Of a stretch of 64,000 nt of DNA, positions 21,126 to 30,441 are shown in pieces. The notes below the pieces were generated by a model, which saw only the letters and a program-made list of their open reading frames with translations, was not told where the DNA came from and did not search any database. This DNA is from Agrococcus beijingensis (lineage in GTDB: Bacteria > Actinomycetota > Actinomycetes > Actinomycetales > Microbacteriaceae): NCBI RefSeq assembly GCF_030758955.1, contig NZ_CP132360.1, positions 1,845,313 to 1,909,312 of the forward strand, given 5' to 3'. The translations under genes were made by a program, and so were the position numbers. Numbering within the stretch: position 1 is the stretch's first letter; every line of letters begins with the position of its first letter.

Positions 21126-22510
<1,385 letters not shown>

Positions 22511-22557
22511 GGGGCCTCCTGCCTTGCCGCACGAGCCTACCGGCCGACCACGCGCGG

Positions 22558-22588
22558 CCCCTCCTCCCTCCCCCCATCCCTCATCCCC
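22558..22588 (-). promoter_or_regulatory. G-tract cluster (possible G-quadruplex) upstream of cbs
   Basis: On the cbs sense strand five runs of three or more G (GGGG, GGG, GGGGGG, GGG, GGGG) are separated by loops of one to four bases, 48-78 bases before the start codon. This meets the usual G3+N1-7 quadruplex pattern. No -10/-35 pair is convincing nearby apart from a TAGGCT around 22536-22541. Confidence 0.45.
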
Positions 22589-22597
22589 GGTCGGATG

Positions 22598-22687
22598 CAC
22601 AACGCAAGCCGCGGGGCGGCTTTCCGCAGCGCTCGCCGCCGTGCCGGGCCGACTGCCGCGCCGATCGCCGATCGGGCTTGCGTTGTG
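22598..22687. repeat. 13-bp inverted repeat between divergent cbs and the ATL gene
   Basis: cacaacgcaagcc at 22598-22610 and its exact reverse complement at 22675-22687, with 64 bases between. It lies in the spacer shared by two divergent genes, so it could be a paired regulator site or the stem of a long hairpin. Confidence 0.5.
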
Positions 22688-22758
22688 GACGGCGGTGGCG
22701 GGGGCCTGGACGGGGTCGCGGGCGAAGAGGGGCGGATGCGCTGCGGCAGGATGTGGGG

Positions 22759-23139
22759 ATGGACGCCAGGCGGGAGCTCGTCATCGAGCGCGTGCTGCGC
22801 TGCGTCGAGCTCGTGCCGCCGGGGCGCGTCGCCTCGTACGGCGCCGTCGCCGCGATCTGCGGCATCGGGCCGCGGCAGGTGGGCTCGATCCTCAAGCACT
22901 ACAGCCACGGGCTGCCCTGGTGGCGCATCACCAGCCACGCGGGCGACTTCGGCGGCGACCTGCTGCAGCACGCGCTGCCGCACTGGCGGGAGGAGGGCAT
23001 CCGCGTGAAGCCCAACGGGCTCGGCTGCCGATACGCCGACTACGCCGCCGACATGGACGACCTCGAGCGGCGCTGGCGGGAGGCGACCCGCGACCTGCCT
23101 GGCCTCGACGACGACGGCCTCGACGCATCCGCCCCCTGA
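22759..23139 (+). CDS. Alkyltransferase-like (ATL/MGMT-family) DNA-binding protein
   Basis: 126 residues, only the DNA-binding domain of O6-methylguanine methyltransferases. The nucleotide-flipping region PPGRVASYGAVA has the conserved Tyr28, and IGPRQVGSIL carries the Arg finger (R39). The methyl-acceptor PCHR is replaced by PWWR at 53-56, so there is no catalytic cysteine. ATL proteins bind O6-alkylguanine without repairing it and hand it to nucleotide-excision repair. The C-terminus has an acidic tail. Confidence 0.85.
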   Translation: MDARRELVIERVLRCVELVPPGRVASYGAVAAICGIGPRQVGSILKHYSHGLPWWRITSHAGDFGGDLLQHALPHWREEGIRVKPNGLGCRYADYAADMDDLERRWREATRDLPGLDDDGLDASAP

Positions 23140-23226
23140 TCGCTGGGCGGCGCTACGGGCGCCGTGGGCGCGGCTGGCGCGGCTTGCTGCCTCCGCGAGC
23201 CGGACCCCTTCCACCGAATCCGATCC

Positions 23227-23264
23227 GGTGCACCGGGTCGAGATTGGTGCACGGGGTCGAGCTC
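23227..23264. repeat. Two 19-bp tandem repeats
   Basis: ggtgcaccgggtcgagatt (23227-23245) followed directly by ggtgcacggggtcgagctc (23246-23264), three differences. Located in the convergent spacer between the ATL gene and the ABC exporter. Confidence 0.6.
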
Positions 23265-23267
23265 GCC

Positions 23268-23335
23268 GGCAGTCGCGGCCCATGCGCGCTCGGCCGGCTC
23301 AGGCAGTCGCGGCCCGTGCGCGCCCGACCCGCTCA
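23268..23335. repeat. Two 34-bp tandem repeats, the second covering the ABC exporter stop codon
   Basis: Both units start ggcagtcgcggccc and end gctca, with a few substitutions between them. The last three bases of the second unit (tca, 23333-23335) are the stop of the minus-strand ABC gene, and the same tca ends the first unit at 23301, so the duplication copied sequence from the gene's stop outward. Confidence 0.7.
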
Positions 23336-25192
23336 GACGGTCGCTGCCTGCTGCGCGAAGAGCGTCGCGTAGGTGCCGCCCGCGGCGAGCAGCTCGCCGT
23401 GGGTGCCCTGCTCGACGATGCTGCCCCGGTCGATGACGAAGATGACGTCGGCGTGGCGGATGGTCGAGAGCCGGTGCGCGATCGCCAGCGTGGTGCGGCC
23501 ACGGGCCGCCTCGTCGAGCGCGCCCTGCACGATGCGCTCCGAGACGGTGTCGAGCGCGCTGGTGGCCTCGTCGAGCACGAGCACCTCGGGATCCTTCAGG
23601 AGCACGCGCGCGATCGCGATGCGCTGCTTCTCGCCGCCGGAGAGGCGATAGCCGCGCTCGCCCACGAGCGTGTCGTAGCCGTCCGGGAACCGGTGGATCG
23701 TGTCGTAGATGCTGGCCGCGCGCGTCGCGGCGTCGAGCTCGTCGTCGGTGGCGTCGGGCTTGGCGTAGCGCAGGTTCTCGGCGATGGATGCGTGGAACAG
23801 GTAGGGCTCCTGGCTCACGATGCCGATGTGCTCGGTGAGCGCCGCCGGGTCGAGCTCGCGCACGTCGGTGCCGGCGAAGCGCACCGCTCCCCCGGTGACC
23901 TCGTGCAGGCGCGGCAGCAGGTAGCCGATGGTCGTCTTGCCGGCGCCCGACGGCCCGACGAAGGCGGCGAACGTGCCGGGCGCGAGCGAGAAGGAGACGC
24001 CGTCGAGCGTGTTCGGCTCCTCGGCCTTGGCGTCGGGGTAGCGGAAGACGACGTCGTCGAACGCGACCTCGCCGAGGTGCGCGCGGTCGAGCGGCTTGCC
24101 CGCTGCCGGCGGCACGATGGCGGGCTGCAGGTCGAGGTACTCGAAGATGCGGGCGAAGAGCGCGCCCGAGGTCTGCAGGTCGAGGCCCACCCGCAGCAGC
24201 CCCATGAGCGGCATCAGCAGGCGGCTCTGCACGGTCGTGAACGCCACCAGGGTGCCGGCGGTGACCGCGCGGTCGCCGCCCTCGATGAGGAAGCCGGCGA
24301 TCACGTAGACGACGGCGGGCAGCACCGAGATGAAGATCGACACCAGCGCGAAGAACGTCTGGCCGCTCATGGTCAGCCGCACCTGCAGCCCCACCTGGCG
24401 GTCGTTCTCGTCGCGGTAGCGCTGCGACTCGTCGCCCTGCCGCCCGAACGCCTTCGCCAGCAGGATGCCCGAGACCGAGAGCGCCTCCTGCGTGATCGAA
24501 GTCATCTCGCTCAGCGACTCCTGCGTCTGCGTGGCGATGCGGGCGCGCACCTGGCCGACGCGGCGCTGCAGCAGCACGAGCACGGGGGTCAGCACGACCG
24601 CCATGATCGTCAGCTCCCACGACAGGATGAGCATCGTCACGAGGCTCGCGATCACGGTGACGGTGTTGCCGACCACCGACGAGACGGTGTTCGACAGCAC
24701 GTTGGCGACGCCGCCCACATCGTTCTGCAGCCGCGACTGGATGACGCCGGTCTTCGTGCGGGTGAAGAACGCGAGCTCCATCGACTGCAGCTTGTCGAAC
24801 AGCGCCGTGCGCAGCTCGCCCATCAGCCGGTTGCCGACGCGGGTGGTCAGCCACACCTGCCAGATGCCGAGCAGGCTCGCCGACACCCAGAGCGCCACCA
24901 TGGTGCCCACGAGCATCCACAGCAGCGGCAGGTTCGGGCCGCCGCCGTCGAGCGGGAACAGCGCCTCGTCGAACACCCGCTGGGTCAGCAGCGGCGGGAA
25001 CACCGCGATCGTCGCGACCACCAGCACCAGCGCGATCGTGAGCGTGATCGCCGCGCGGTGGGGCTTGAAGAGGGCGAGGATGCGTCGGCCCAGATCGGGC
25101 ACGCGGGGCGCGGTCGCGTTCACCTCGCGCTGCGCCGCATCGTCGCGCATCCCCATGCCGCCACGGCCGCCGCGGCCCATCCCCATGCTCAT
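23333..25192 (-). CDS. ABC exporter, fused membrane and ATPase domains
   Basis: 619 residues, type IV (exporter) half-transporter. A Met/Gly/Arg-rich N-terminus (MSMGMGRGGRGG) precedes six membrane helices (about 40-330), then the ATPase: Walker A GPSGAGKTT, Q loop SQEPYLF, signature LSGGEKQR, Walker B VLVLDEATSALD, H-loop AIAHRLS. It would work as a homodimer. The genus of substrate (lipid, drug or peptide) is not evident. A single gene with no adjoining partner; the 3' end carries the duplication described separately. Confidence 0.92.
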   Translation of the reverse strand: MSMGMGRGGRGGMGMRDDAAQREVNATAPRVPDLGRRILALFKPHRAAITLTIALVLVVATIAVFPPLLTQRVFDEALFPLDGGGPNLPLLWMLVGTMVALWVSASLLGIWQVWLTTRVGNRLMGELRTALFDKLQSMELAFFTRTKTGVIQSRLQNDVGGVANVLSNTVSSVVGNTVTVIASLVTMLILSWELTIMAVVLTPVLVLLQRRVGQVRARIATQTQESLSEMTSITQEALSVSGILLAKAFGRQGDESQRYRDENDRQVGLQVRLTMSGQTFFALVSIFISVLPAVVYVIAGFLIEGGDRAVTAGTLVAFTTVQSRLLMPLMGLLRVGLDLQTSGALFARIFEYLDLQPAIVPPAAGKPLDRAHLGEVAFDDVVFRYPDAKAEEPNTLDGVSFSLAPGTFAAFVGPSGAGKTTIGYLLPRLHEVTGGAVRFAGTDVRELDPAALTEHIGIVSQEPYLFHASIAENLRYAKPDATDDELDAATRAASIYDTIHRFPDGYDTLVGERGYRLSGGEKQRIAIARVLLKDPEVLVLDEATSALDTVSERIVQGALDEAARGRTTLAIAHRLSTIRHADVIFVIDRGSIVEQGTHGELLAAGGTYATLFAQQAATV

Positions 25193-25244
25193 GGCTTCAC
25201 GCTAGCCGCTGCGGGGGACGCGGCCCGACCGCCGGGCTCGGCGC

Positions 25245-25931
25245 TCAGCCCGATCGGAGGTGCGCCTCGAGCAGCGCGCGATGGTGGTCGAGGCGCTCGC
25301 GCCCGCAGGGGTCGCCGTGGCCCGGCACCAGCAGCGGCTGGCCGTGGGCGCCGAGGCGGTCGAGCGCGCGCAGCCATCCGCCCACGTCGGTCTGCTCGTC
25401 GAGCTGCGGGTCGCCGGCCGTCTCGACGAGGTCGCCCGCGAGCGTCGCGGCGGCGGCCGGCACGTGCACCACCAGGTCGCCGCGGGAGTGGGCGTGGCCG
25501 ATCGGCTCGAGCTCCACCGCCAGCGCGCCGATCTGCAGGCGGTGCGGGGTCTCCACCTGCACCGTCGGGAGGGCGATCGTGAGGTGGCGCAGCGCATCCG
25601 CCGTCTCGCCGGAGGCGGAGCCGAGCGCCGCGGCACGCTGCTGCTCGCCGCGCTCGCGCAGCTCGGCGATCGCCGCCGGATGCGCGAACGAGGGCACGTC
25701 GGCGAAGGCCGCGAGCGCGAAGCAGTGATCCCAGTGCGCGTGGGTGACGACCACGCCGACGATGCGGTCACCGCGCGCCTCGATCGCCGTGCGCAGCCGG
25801 CCGGCGCGCGAGGGCAGCGTGCCCGGGTCGACCACGAGCGCCTCGCCGCCGTCGGCGACCACCAGCGCGTTCATCCCGGCCTCCGGCATCGGCCAGCGAT
25901 CGATGCCCGGCGCGATCGGCTCGAGGCTCAC
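25245..25931 (-). CDS. MBL-fold metallo-hydrolase
   Basis: 228 residues. Metal motif H64-A-H66-W-D68-H69 in VTHAHWDH, then GHAHSRGD and the final histidine in LLVPGHGDP, so both zinc sites are present. GTG at 25931 overlaps the stop of the small helix-hairpin-helix gene (GTGA), which decides this start over longer frames. Likely a glyoxalase-II-like thioesterase or lactonase; the substrate is unknown. Confidence 0.82.
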   Translation of the reverse strand: MSLEPIAPGIDRWPMPEAGMNALVVADGGEALVVDPGTLPSRAGRLRTAIEARGDRIVGVVVTHAHWDHCFALAAFADVPSFAHPAAIAELRERGEQQRAAALGSASGETADALRHLTIALPTVQVETPHRLQIGALAVELEPIGHAHSRGDLVVHVPAAAATLAGDLVETAGDPQLDEQTDVGGWLRALDRLGAHGQPLLVPGHGDPCGRERLDHHRALLEAHLRSG

Positions 25932-26140
25932 GCGGCGAGCTCGATGCCGGCCGCCTCGAGCGCCTCGCGCAGCAGTCGCACTGCCTTCGGGCCGATGCCG
26001 TGCCGGGCGAGCAGCGCGCGCTCCCCCATCGCTCCCACCTGCGCCAGCGTGGTGACGCCCAGCTCGAGCAGCGCGCCGTTGGCCGGGCGCCCGATCGGCG
26101 GCAGATCGCCGATCTGCGCGGGCAGCCGCCTCGTGCTCAT
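25928..26140 (-). CDS. Small helix-hairpin-helix protein
   Basis: 70 residues from ATG at 26140 (73 from 26149). The fold reads as the RNA-polymerase-alpha-CTD/HhH type: IGRPANGALLELGVTTLAQVG, then the hairpin RHGIGPKAVRLLREALEAAG. Such mini-HhH proteins usually bind DNA non-specifically. Co-translated with the MBL hydrolase by a GTGA overlap and divergent from the HXXEE gene. Confidence 0.7.
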   Translation of the reverse strand: MSTRRLPAQIGDLPPIGRPANGALLELGVTTLAQVGAMGERALLARHGIGPKAVRLLREALEAAGIELAA

Positions 26141-26201
26141 GGCGAGCATGATCGCAGAGCGCTCCCAGTCGCGCGACACCCGCGGGCCCGATGCTCGAGG
26201 C

Positions 26202-26729
26202 ATGACGGATGCTGCGGCGCGATGGGCGACCTGGGGACTGCTGGGTGCATGGACGCTCCACGACCTCGAGGAGGCCATCACGATGCCCGGCTGGACGCAG
26301 CGGGCGGCCGACGCGTTCGACCGGCAGGGGCTCGCCGTCTACGCGCGCATCGTGCGCCGCTCGCGCGAGGAGATCTGGACGGCGATCGGCCTCGTCGGGA
26401 TCCCGTTCGCGCTCGCCGCCGCCGACGGCGCGCGCACCGGCGGCCGCAGCGCCCTCTACCAGGGCGCGCTGCTCGGCTACGGCCTGCATGCGATCACCCA
26501 CATCGGCGCGAGCGTCGCCCGCCGCGGCTACACGCCGGGCGTCGCCACCACGCCGCTGCTGGTCGCCGGCTTCTCGCTCGCCGCGGCCGGCGAGCTGCTG
26601 CGGCAGCGGGTGCCGTTCCATCCCGCGGCCGGAGCCGTCACCATCCTGCTCGGCGCCTGGGTGCCGGTCAGCCACGCCGTCGCGCGACGAGCCGCGCGCG
26701 CCCGACGGGGGCGACGCATCCGCCCCTGA
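26202..26729 (+). CDS. HXXEE-domain membrane protein
   Basis: 175 residues with about five membrane helices. The namesake motif HDLEE lies near residue 20 (WTLHDLEEA), and a second conserved histidine pair is in YGLHAITHIG. Function of the family is not established. The C-terminus is basic (RRAARARRGRR). Convergent with rplL across a strong shared terminator. Confidence 0.78.
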   Translation: MTDAAARWATWGLLGAWTLHDLEEAITMPGWTQRAADAFDRQGLAVYARIVRRSREEIWTAIGLVGIPFALAAADGARTGGRSALYQGALLGYGLHAITHIGASVARRGYTPGVATTPLLVAGFSLAAAGELLRQRVPFHPAAGAVTILLGAWVPVSHAVARRAARARRGRRIRP

Positions 26730-26750
26730 CCGCCTGCGACGACGAACGAC

Positions 26751-26782
26751 GAAGGGCCGCACCCTCTCGGATGCGGCCCTTC
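26751..26782. terminator. Bidirectional terminator between the HXXEE gene and rplL
   Basis: Perfect 11-bp stem gaagggccgca/tgcggcccttc with a ten-base loop. It follows the HXXEE stop by 21 bases and the rplL stop by 18 bases on the opposite strand. Confidence 0.8.
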
Positions 26783-26800
26783 GTGCTGTGCGGGGGAACG

Positions 26801-27184
26801 CTACTTGAGCGTGACCGTCGCGCCGGCCTCTTCGAGGTCAGCCTTTGCCTTCTCGGCGTCGTCCTTCTTGGCGCCCTCGAGCACCGTCGCCGGCGCACCG
26901 TCGACGAGTGCCTTGGCCTCGCCGAGGCCGAGCGACGTCAGCGAACGGACGACCTTGATGACCTGGATCTTCGCGGCGCCGGCGCTCTCGAGCACGACGT
27001 CGAAGTCCGTCTTCTCCTCGACCTCCTCGGCAGCAGCAGCGGCAGCGGGGGCTGCGGCGGCGGCGACCGGGGCGGCTGCGGTGACCTCGAAGGTCTCCTC
27101 GAATGCCTTCACGAACTCGCTGAGCTCGATGAGGGTGAGCTCCTTGAACTGCTCGAGCAGCTCGTCAGTCGACAGCTTTGCCAT
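26801..27184 (-). CDS. rplL: Ribosomal protein L7/L12
   Basis: 127 residues: N-terminal dimerisation domain ([25 protein letters not shown]), an Ala-rich flexible hinge, and the C-terminal factor-binding domain with [24 protein letters not shown]. It forms the ribosomal stalk on L10. It is 34 bases downstream of rplJ in the same operon and ends before the shared terminator. Confidence 0.98.
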   Translation of the reverse strand: MAKLSTDELLEQFKELTLIELSEFVKAFEETFEVTAAAPVAAAAAPAAAAAAEEVEEKTDFDVVLESAGAAKIQVIKVVRSLTSLGLGEAKALVDGAPATVLEGAKKDDAEKAKADLEEAGATVTLK

Positions 27185-27218
27185 CGTCTTCTCCTTGTTT
27201 CTGGTTCAGACCGCGCGC

Positions 27219-27737
27219 CTATTCGGCCGCGGACTCCTGCTTGGCCCGCAGCGCGTCGACCGTGCGAACGGCCTGGGCGAGCGGAGCGTTGAACATGTAG
27301 GCAGCGCCGAAGAGCGAGGCCTTGAAGGCACCGGCCAGCTTGGCCAGCAGCACCTCCCGGGACTCGAGATCGGCGAGCTTGTTGACGTCGTCGGCCGTGA
27401 GCGGGTTCCCGTCGAAGAAACCGTTCTTGACCACGAGCGCCGGGTTCGCCTTGGCGAAGGCACGCAGCTCCTTCGCGACGGCGACAGGGTCGCCATGCAC
27501 GAAGGCGATCGCGGACGGGCCGGCAAGCGACTCGTCGAACGCCGAGATACCGGCGTTGTTGGCAGCGATCTTGGTGAGCGTGTTCTTCACCACGGCGTAC
27601 GTCGCGTGCTCACTGATGGAGCGACGCAGCGTCTTCAGCTGCGCCACAGTGAGACCGCGGTACTCGGTCAGCAGAACGGCGTTCGAGGTCTCGAAGAGGT
27701 TCGAGAGCTCGGCGACCGCAGCTTCCTTGTTCGCCAT
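27219..27737 (-). CDS. rplJ: Ribosomal protein L10
   Basis: 172 residues: globular rRNA-binding domain ([18 protein letters not shown]) and a C-terminal helix that carries L7/L12 dimers. ATG at 27737 ([11 protein letters not shown]) follows an AGGAG site, so the longer upstream frame is leader RNA rather than protein. In most actinobacteria rplJ follows rplA closely; here more than 18 kb separates them. Confidence 0.97.
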   Translation of the reverse strand: MANKEAAVAELSNLFETSNAVLLTEYRGLTVAQLKTLRRSISEHATYAVVKNTLTKIAANNAGISAFDESLAGPSAIAFVHGDPVAVAKELRAFAKANPALVVKNGFFDGNPLTADDVNKLADLESREVLLAKLAGAFKASLFGAAYMFNAPLAQAVRTVDALRAKQESAAE

Positions 27738-27921
27738 GGTGCTCCTTGCGTCGTTGCTGGCTTCCCTGGTTCGAACATGAAGAAGAGCTCCGGCGCACGC
27801 GCACGGAGCTCTGGGTCTCGACGGACCTGTTGCCACCTGCGCGGGACGACGCTCTTCGAGCGAGCCTTCGGTTGTCGCGCACCCTTGCGGGCACACGCCA
27901 ACGACCAGCGGTCTTTGGTAT
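27738..27921 (-). ncRNA. Probable L10 leader of rplJ-rplL mRNA
   Basis: The roughly 180-base 5' UTR contains several stems, including a perfect 9-bp one (AGAGCTCCG/CGGAGCTCT, 27784-27812) close to the start codon and followed by TTCTTC. The upstream ACCGCTGGTCG segment and the position resemble the L10 autoregulatory leader, in which free L10-L7/L12 complex binds and lowers expression. The assignment rests on position and stems; I could not run a covariance search. Confidence 0.6.
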
Positions 27922-27927
27922 GCGGCA

Positions 27928-27957
27928 AGACTACGGCATGGCGCGCTGCCCGTGCAA
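27928..27957 (-). promoter_or_regulatory. rplJ-rplL promoter
   Basis: TTGCAC (27957-27952) and TAGTCT (27933-27928) on the minus strand, 18 bases apart; predicted start near 27921. A dedicated promoter makes sense because the genes are detached from rplK-rplA. Confidence 0.55.
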
Positions 27958-28004
27958 CCCGAGGCGCTGTGCCCGGCAGGGGGCGGATGCGTGCCGCCGG
28001 TCGG

Positions 28005-29576
28005 TCACGGCGCATCCGTCGTGCGCGGCTCCGGCACGGACGCCGGGATCGGATCGCCGTGATGCGCGGTGTGGCCGGCCGGCGCTGCCGCTGCCTCGGT
28101 CGCGGGGCCGATCTGCCACAGCGGCAGTCGCACGGTGAACGCGGTGCGCCCAGGCTGGCTGGCGAGCGAGATCGCCCCGTGGTGCGCGTCGACGATCGCC
28201 TGCACGATCGCGAGGCCCAGCCCCGACGAGCCGGTCTCGCGCGAGCGGGAGCGGTCGCCGCGCGCGAAGCGCTCGAAGACGGTCGACTGCTGCTCGGGCG
28301 GGATGCCCGGGCCGGCGTCGACGATGTCGACGACCGCGATGTCGCCCTCGCTGCGCAGCGCCACGTCGATCGCGGTGCCCCGCGGCGTGTGCACGCGGGC
28401 GTTCGCGAGCAGGTTGGCGATCGCCTGCTGCAGGCGCAGCGCGTCGCCGGCGACGACCACCGGCTCCTCGGGCAGCTCGAGCGAGATCGGGTGCGCGCGG
28501 CCCGCGGCCTGCGCGTCGGCGACCGCCTCGACCACCAGCAGCGACAGGTCGACCTCGCCGCGCTCCAGCTCTCGGCCCTCGTCGAGCCGGGCGAGCAGCA
28601 GCAGGTCGTCGACCAGCGCCTGCATGCGACGGGCCGCCGCCTCGATGCGCCCGAGCGACTCGCGCGCATCGGGGCTGAGGCCGTCGTCGTGCTTGCGGGT
28701 GATCTCGGCATAGCCGCGCACCGCGGCCAGCGGCGTGCGCAGCTCGTGCGAGGCGTCGGCGACGAACTGCCGCACGCGGCGCTCGCTCATCGAGCGGGCG
28801 TCGAACGCCTCCTCGATGTGCGACAGCATGCGGTTCATCGACTCCTGCACGCGGCCGACCTCGGAGGCCGGATCCTCGATGCGCACGCGGTTCGTCAGCT
28901 GGGCGTCGCCGGAGGCGAGGGGCAGCTGCGAGATGCGCTCGGTGGTGGCGATGACCGAGGTGAGCGGGCGCAGCGCCTGCCGGATGATGCCGTCGCCGAG
29001 CATGAGCACCAGCACCGTCGCCGCTGCGGCGGAGGCGGCGATCACGAACGCGAGCGCGGCGAGCGTCTGGTTGGCCTCGGCCATCGAGACGCCCACGATC
29101 ACGCGCACGCCGCCGAGGTCGCGGGCGATCACGCGGTAGGCGCCGTAGCTGGGCAGCTGCACGCTGGTGACGGCGTCGGTCTGCGCCTCCAGCACCATCT
29201 CCTGGTCGCGCTCCGAGAGCCCGAACTGCTGCCCGATCCGGTTCATGATGAAGTTCGTGCCGAGCGCATCGCCCTCCTGCACCGCGATGAGGGCGCCGGA
29301 CGGGGTGATCGCCGGGTCGACGGTGGCGAGGTCGCCGGTGTTGAGCGCGCGCTGCACCGAGACGGTGGCGCGCCCCGAGACCTCCAGCAGCTGCTCGTCG
29401 AGGCGCGACTCGAGCACCACCCGCATCGTGATGACGCTGGCGATCGCGACGGCAGCGGTCAGCACGGCGAAGAGCACGCCGACGACCACCAGCAGGCGGC
29501 GCCGGAGCGACCACGAGGCGGGGTTCTGGATGCGTCTGCCCAGCTGGGCAGCGGACGCCGCTGCCTGCTGGGTCAT
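28005..29576 (-). CDS. Sensor histidine kinase (HAMP, OmpR-system type)
   Basis: 523 residues: first membrane helix about 28-50, an extracytoplasmic sensor of about 120 residues, second helix about 172-195, HAMP (RPLTSVIATTERIS), HisKA with H277 in DASHELRTPLAAVRGY, and HATPase with N box IANLLANARVHTP and G boxes DAGPGI and GSSGLGLAI. A Pro/Ala-rich tail follows. ATG at 29576 (MTQQAAAS) has an AGGGA site. It lies 28 bases downstream of its response regulator; resembles the actinobacterial TcrY/TrcS-like class, ligand unknown. Confidence 0.9.
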   Translation of the reverse strand: MTQQAAASAAQLGRRIQNPASWSLRRRLLVVVGVLFAVLTAAVAIASVITMRVVLESRLDEQLLEVSGRATVSVQRALNTGDLATVDPAITPSGALIAVQEGDALGTNFIMNRIGQQFGLSERDQEMVLEAQTDAVTSVQLPSYGAYRVIARDLGGVRVIVGVSMAEANQTLAALAFVIAASAAAATVLVLMLGDGIIRQALRPLTSVIATTERISQLPLASGDAQLTNRVRIEDPASEVGRVQESMNRMLSHIEEAFDARSMSERRVRQFVADASHELRTPLAAVRGYAEITRKHDDGLSPDARESLGRIEAAARRMQALVDDLLLLARLDEGRELERGEVDLSLLVVEAVADAQAAGRAHPISLELPEEPVVVAGDALRLQQAIANLLANARVHTPRGTAIDVALRSEGDIAVVDIVDAGPGIPPEQQSTVFERFARGDRSRSRETGSSGLGLAIVQAIVDAHHGAISLASQPGRTAFTVRLPLWQIGPATEAAAAPAGHTAHHGDPIPASVPEPRTTDAP

Positions 29577-29604
29577 CCGCGATCCCTGTTCGCTCAGCGG
29601 GGGC

Positions 29605-30357
29605 TCACTCAGCGGCGCGCAGCTGGTAGCCCACACCGCGCACGGTGTGGATCATGGGCGGACCGAGCGTGTCGATCTTCTTGCGCAGGTAGGAGATGTA
29701 GAGCTCGACGACGCTCGCGCGACCGCCGAAGTCGTAGGACCAGACGCGGTCGAGGATCTGCGCCTTCGAGAGCACGCGGCGCGGATTGCGCATGAGGTAG
29801 CGCAGCAGCTCGAACTCGGTGGCGGTGAGGTCGACCTGCTGGCCGCCGCGGCGCACCTCGTAGGAGTCCTCGTCCATCATCAGGTCGCCCACCCAGAGCA
29901 CGCTCGACTCCTCGGCGGCCGCTGCGGTGCGGCGGATGAGCCCGCGCAGTCGCGCCACGACCTCCTCGAGGCCGAACGGCTTGGTGACGTAGTCGTCGCC
30001 GCCAGCGGTGAGACCCGCGACGCGGTCGTCGAGCGAGTCCTTCGCGGTGAGGAAGAGCACGGGCACGTCGAATCCTGCGGAGCGGAGCCGCTGGAGCACG
30101 GTGAGCCCGTCGATGTCGGGGAGCATGATGTCGAGCACGACGGCGTCGGGTCGGAACTCGCGCACGGCCTGCAGCGCCTGCTGGCCGTTGGCGGCGGTCT
30201 TGACCTCCCAGCCCTCGTACTTCAATCCCATGGCGACGAGGTCGGCGAGGCTCTGCTCGTCGTCGACCACGACGATGCGGATGGGCGAGCCATCCTGGCG
30301 CGTGAGGCGGGGCTGTGCCCGCAGCTGCTGCTGAGCGGTGTCGGTCATGCCATCCAT
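29605..30357 (-). CDS. OmpR-family response regulator
   Basis: 250 residues. Receiver with acidic pair in VVVDDEQS, phospho-acceptor D76 in VVLDIMLPD and Lys in VTKPFG, then a winged-helix output domain (DLTATEFELLRYLMRNPRRVLSKAQIL, ISYLRKKID). Start chosen at 30357 because AGGAGG lies ten bases upstream; the ATG at 30348 is nine bases further and less well placed. Partner of the kinase at 28005-29576. Confidence 0.92.
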   Translation of the reverse strand: MDGMTDTAQQQLRAQPRLTRQDGSPIRIVVVDDEQSLADLVAMGLKYEGWEVKTAANGQQALQAVREFRPDAVVLDIMLPDIDGLTVLQRLRSAGFDVPVLFLTAKDSLDDRVAGLTAGGDDYVTKPFGLEEVVARLRGLIRRTAAAAEESSVLWVGDLMMDEDSYEVRRGGQQVDLTATEFELLRYLMRNPRRVLSKAQILDRVWSYDFGGRASVVELYISYLRKKIDTLGPPMIHTVRGVGYQLRAAE

Positions 30358-30441
30358 TCGGCCAGAACCTCCTATGCGTCGCTCCGGAATCATCCTATGC
30401 GCTTCCTGTGCACTTCCTTTCGACTCGAGCGTTCGGCGGGA

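Noticed and set aside
22511..22758. SAM or other sulfur-related riboswitch upstream of cbs
   Set aside because: No conserved riboswitch core could be recognised by eye; only the G-tracts and the inverted repeat stand out.
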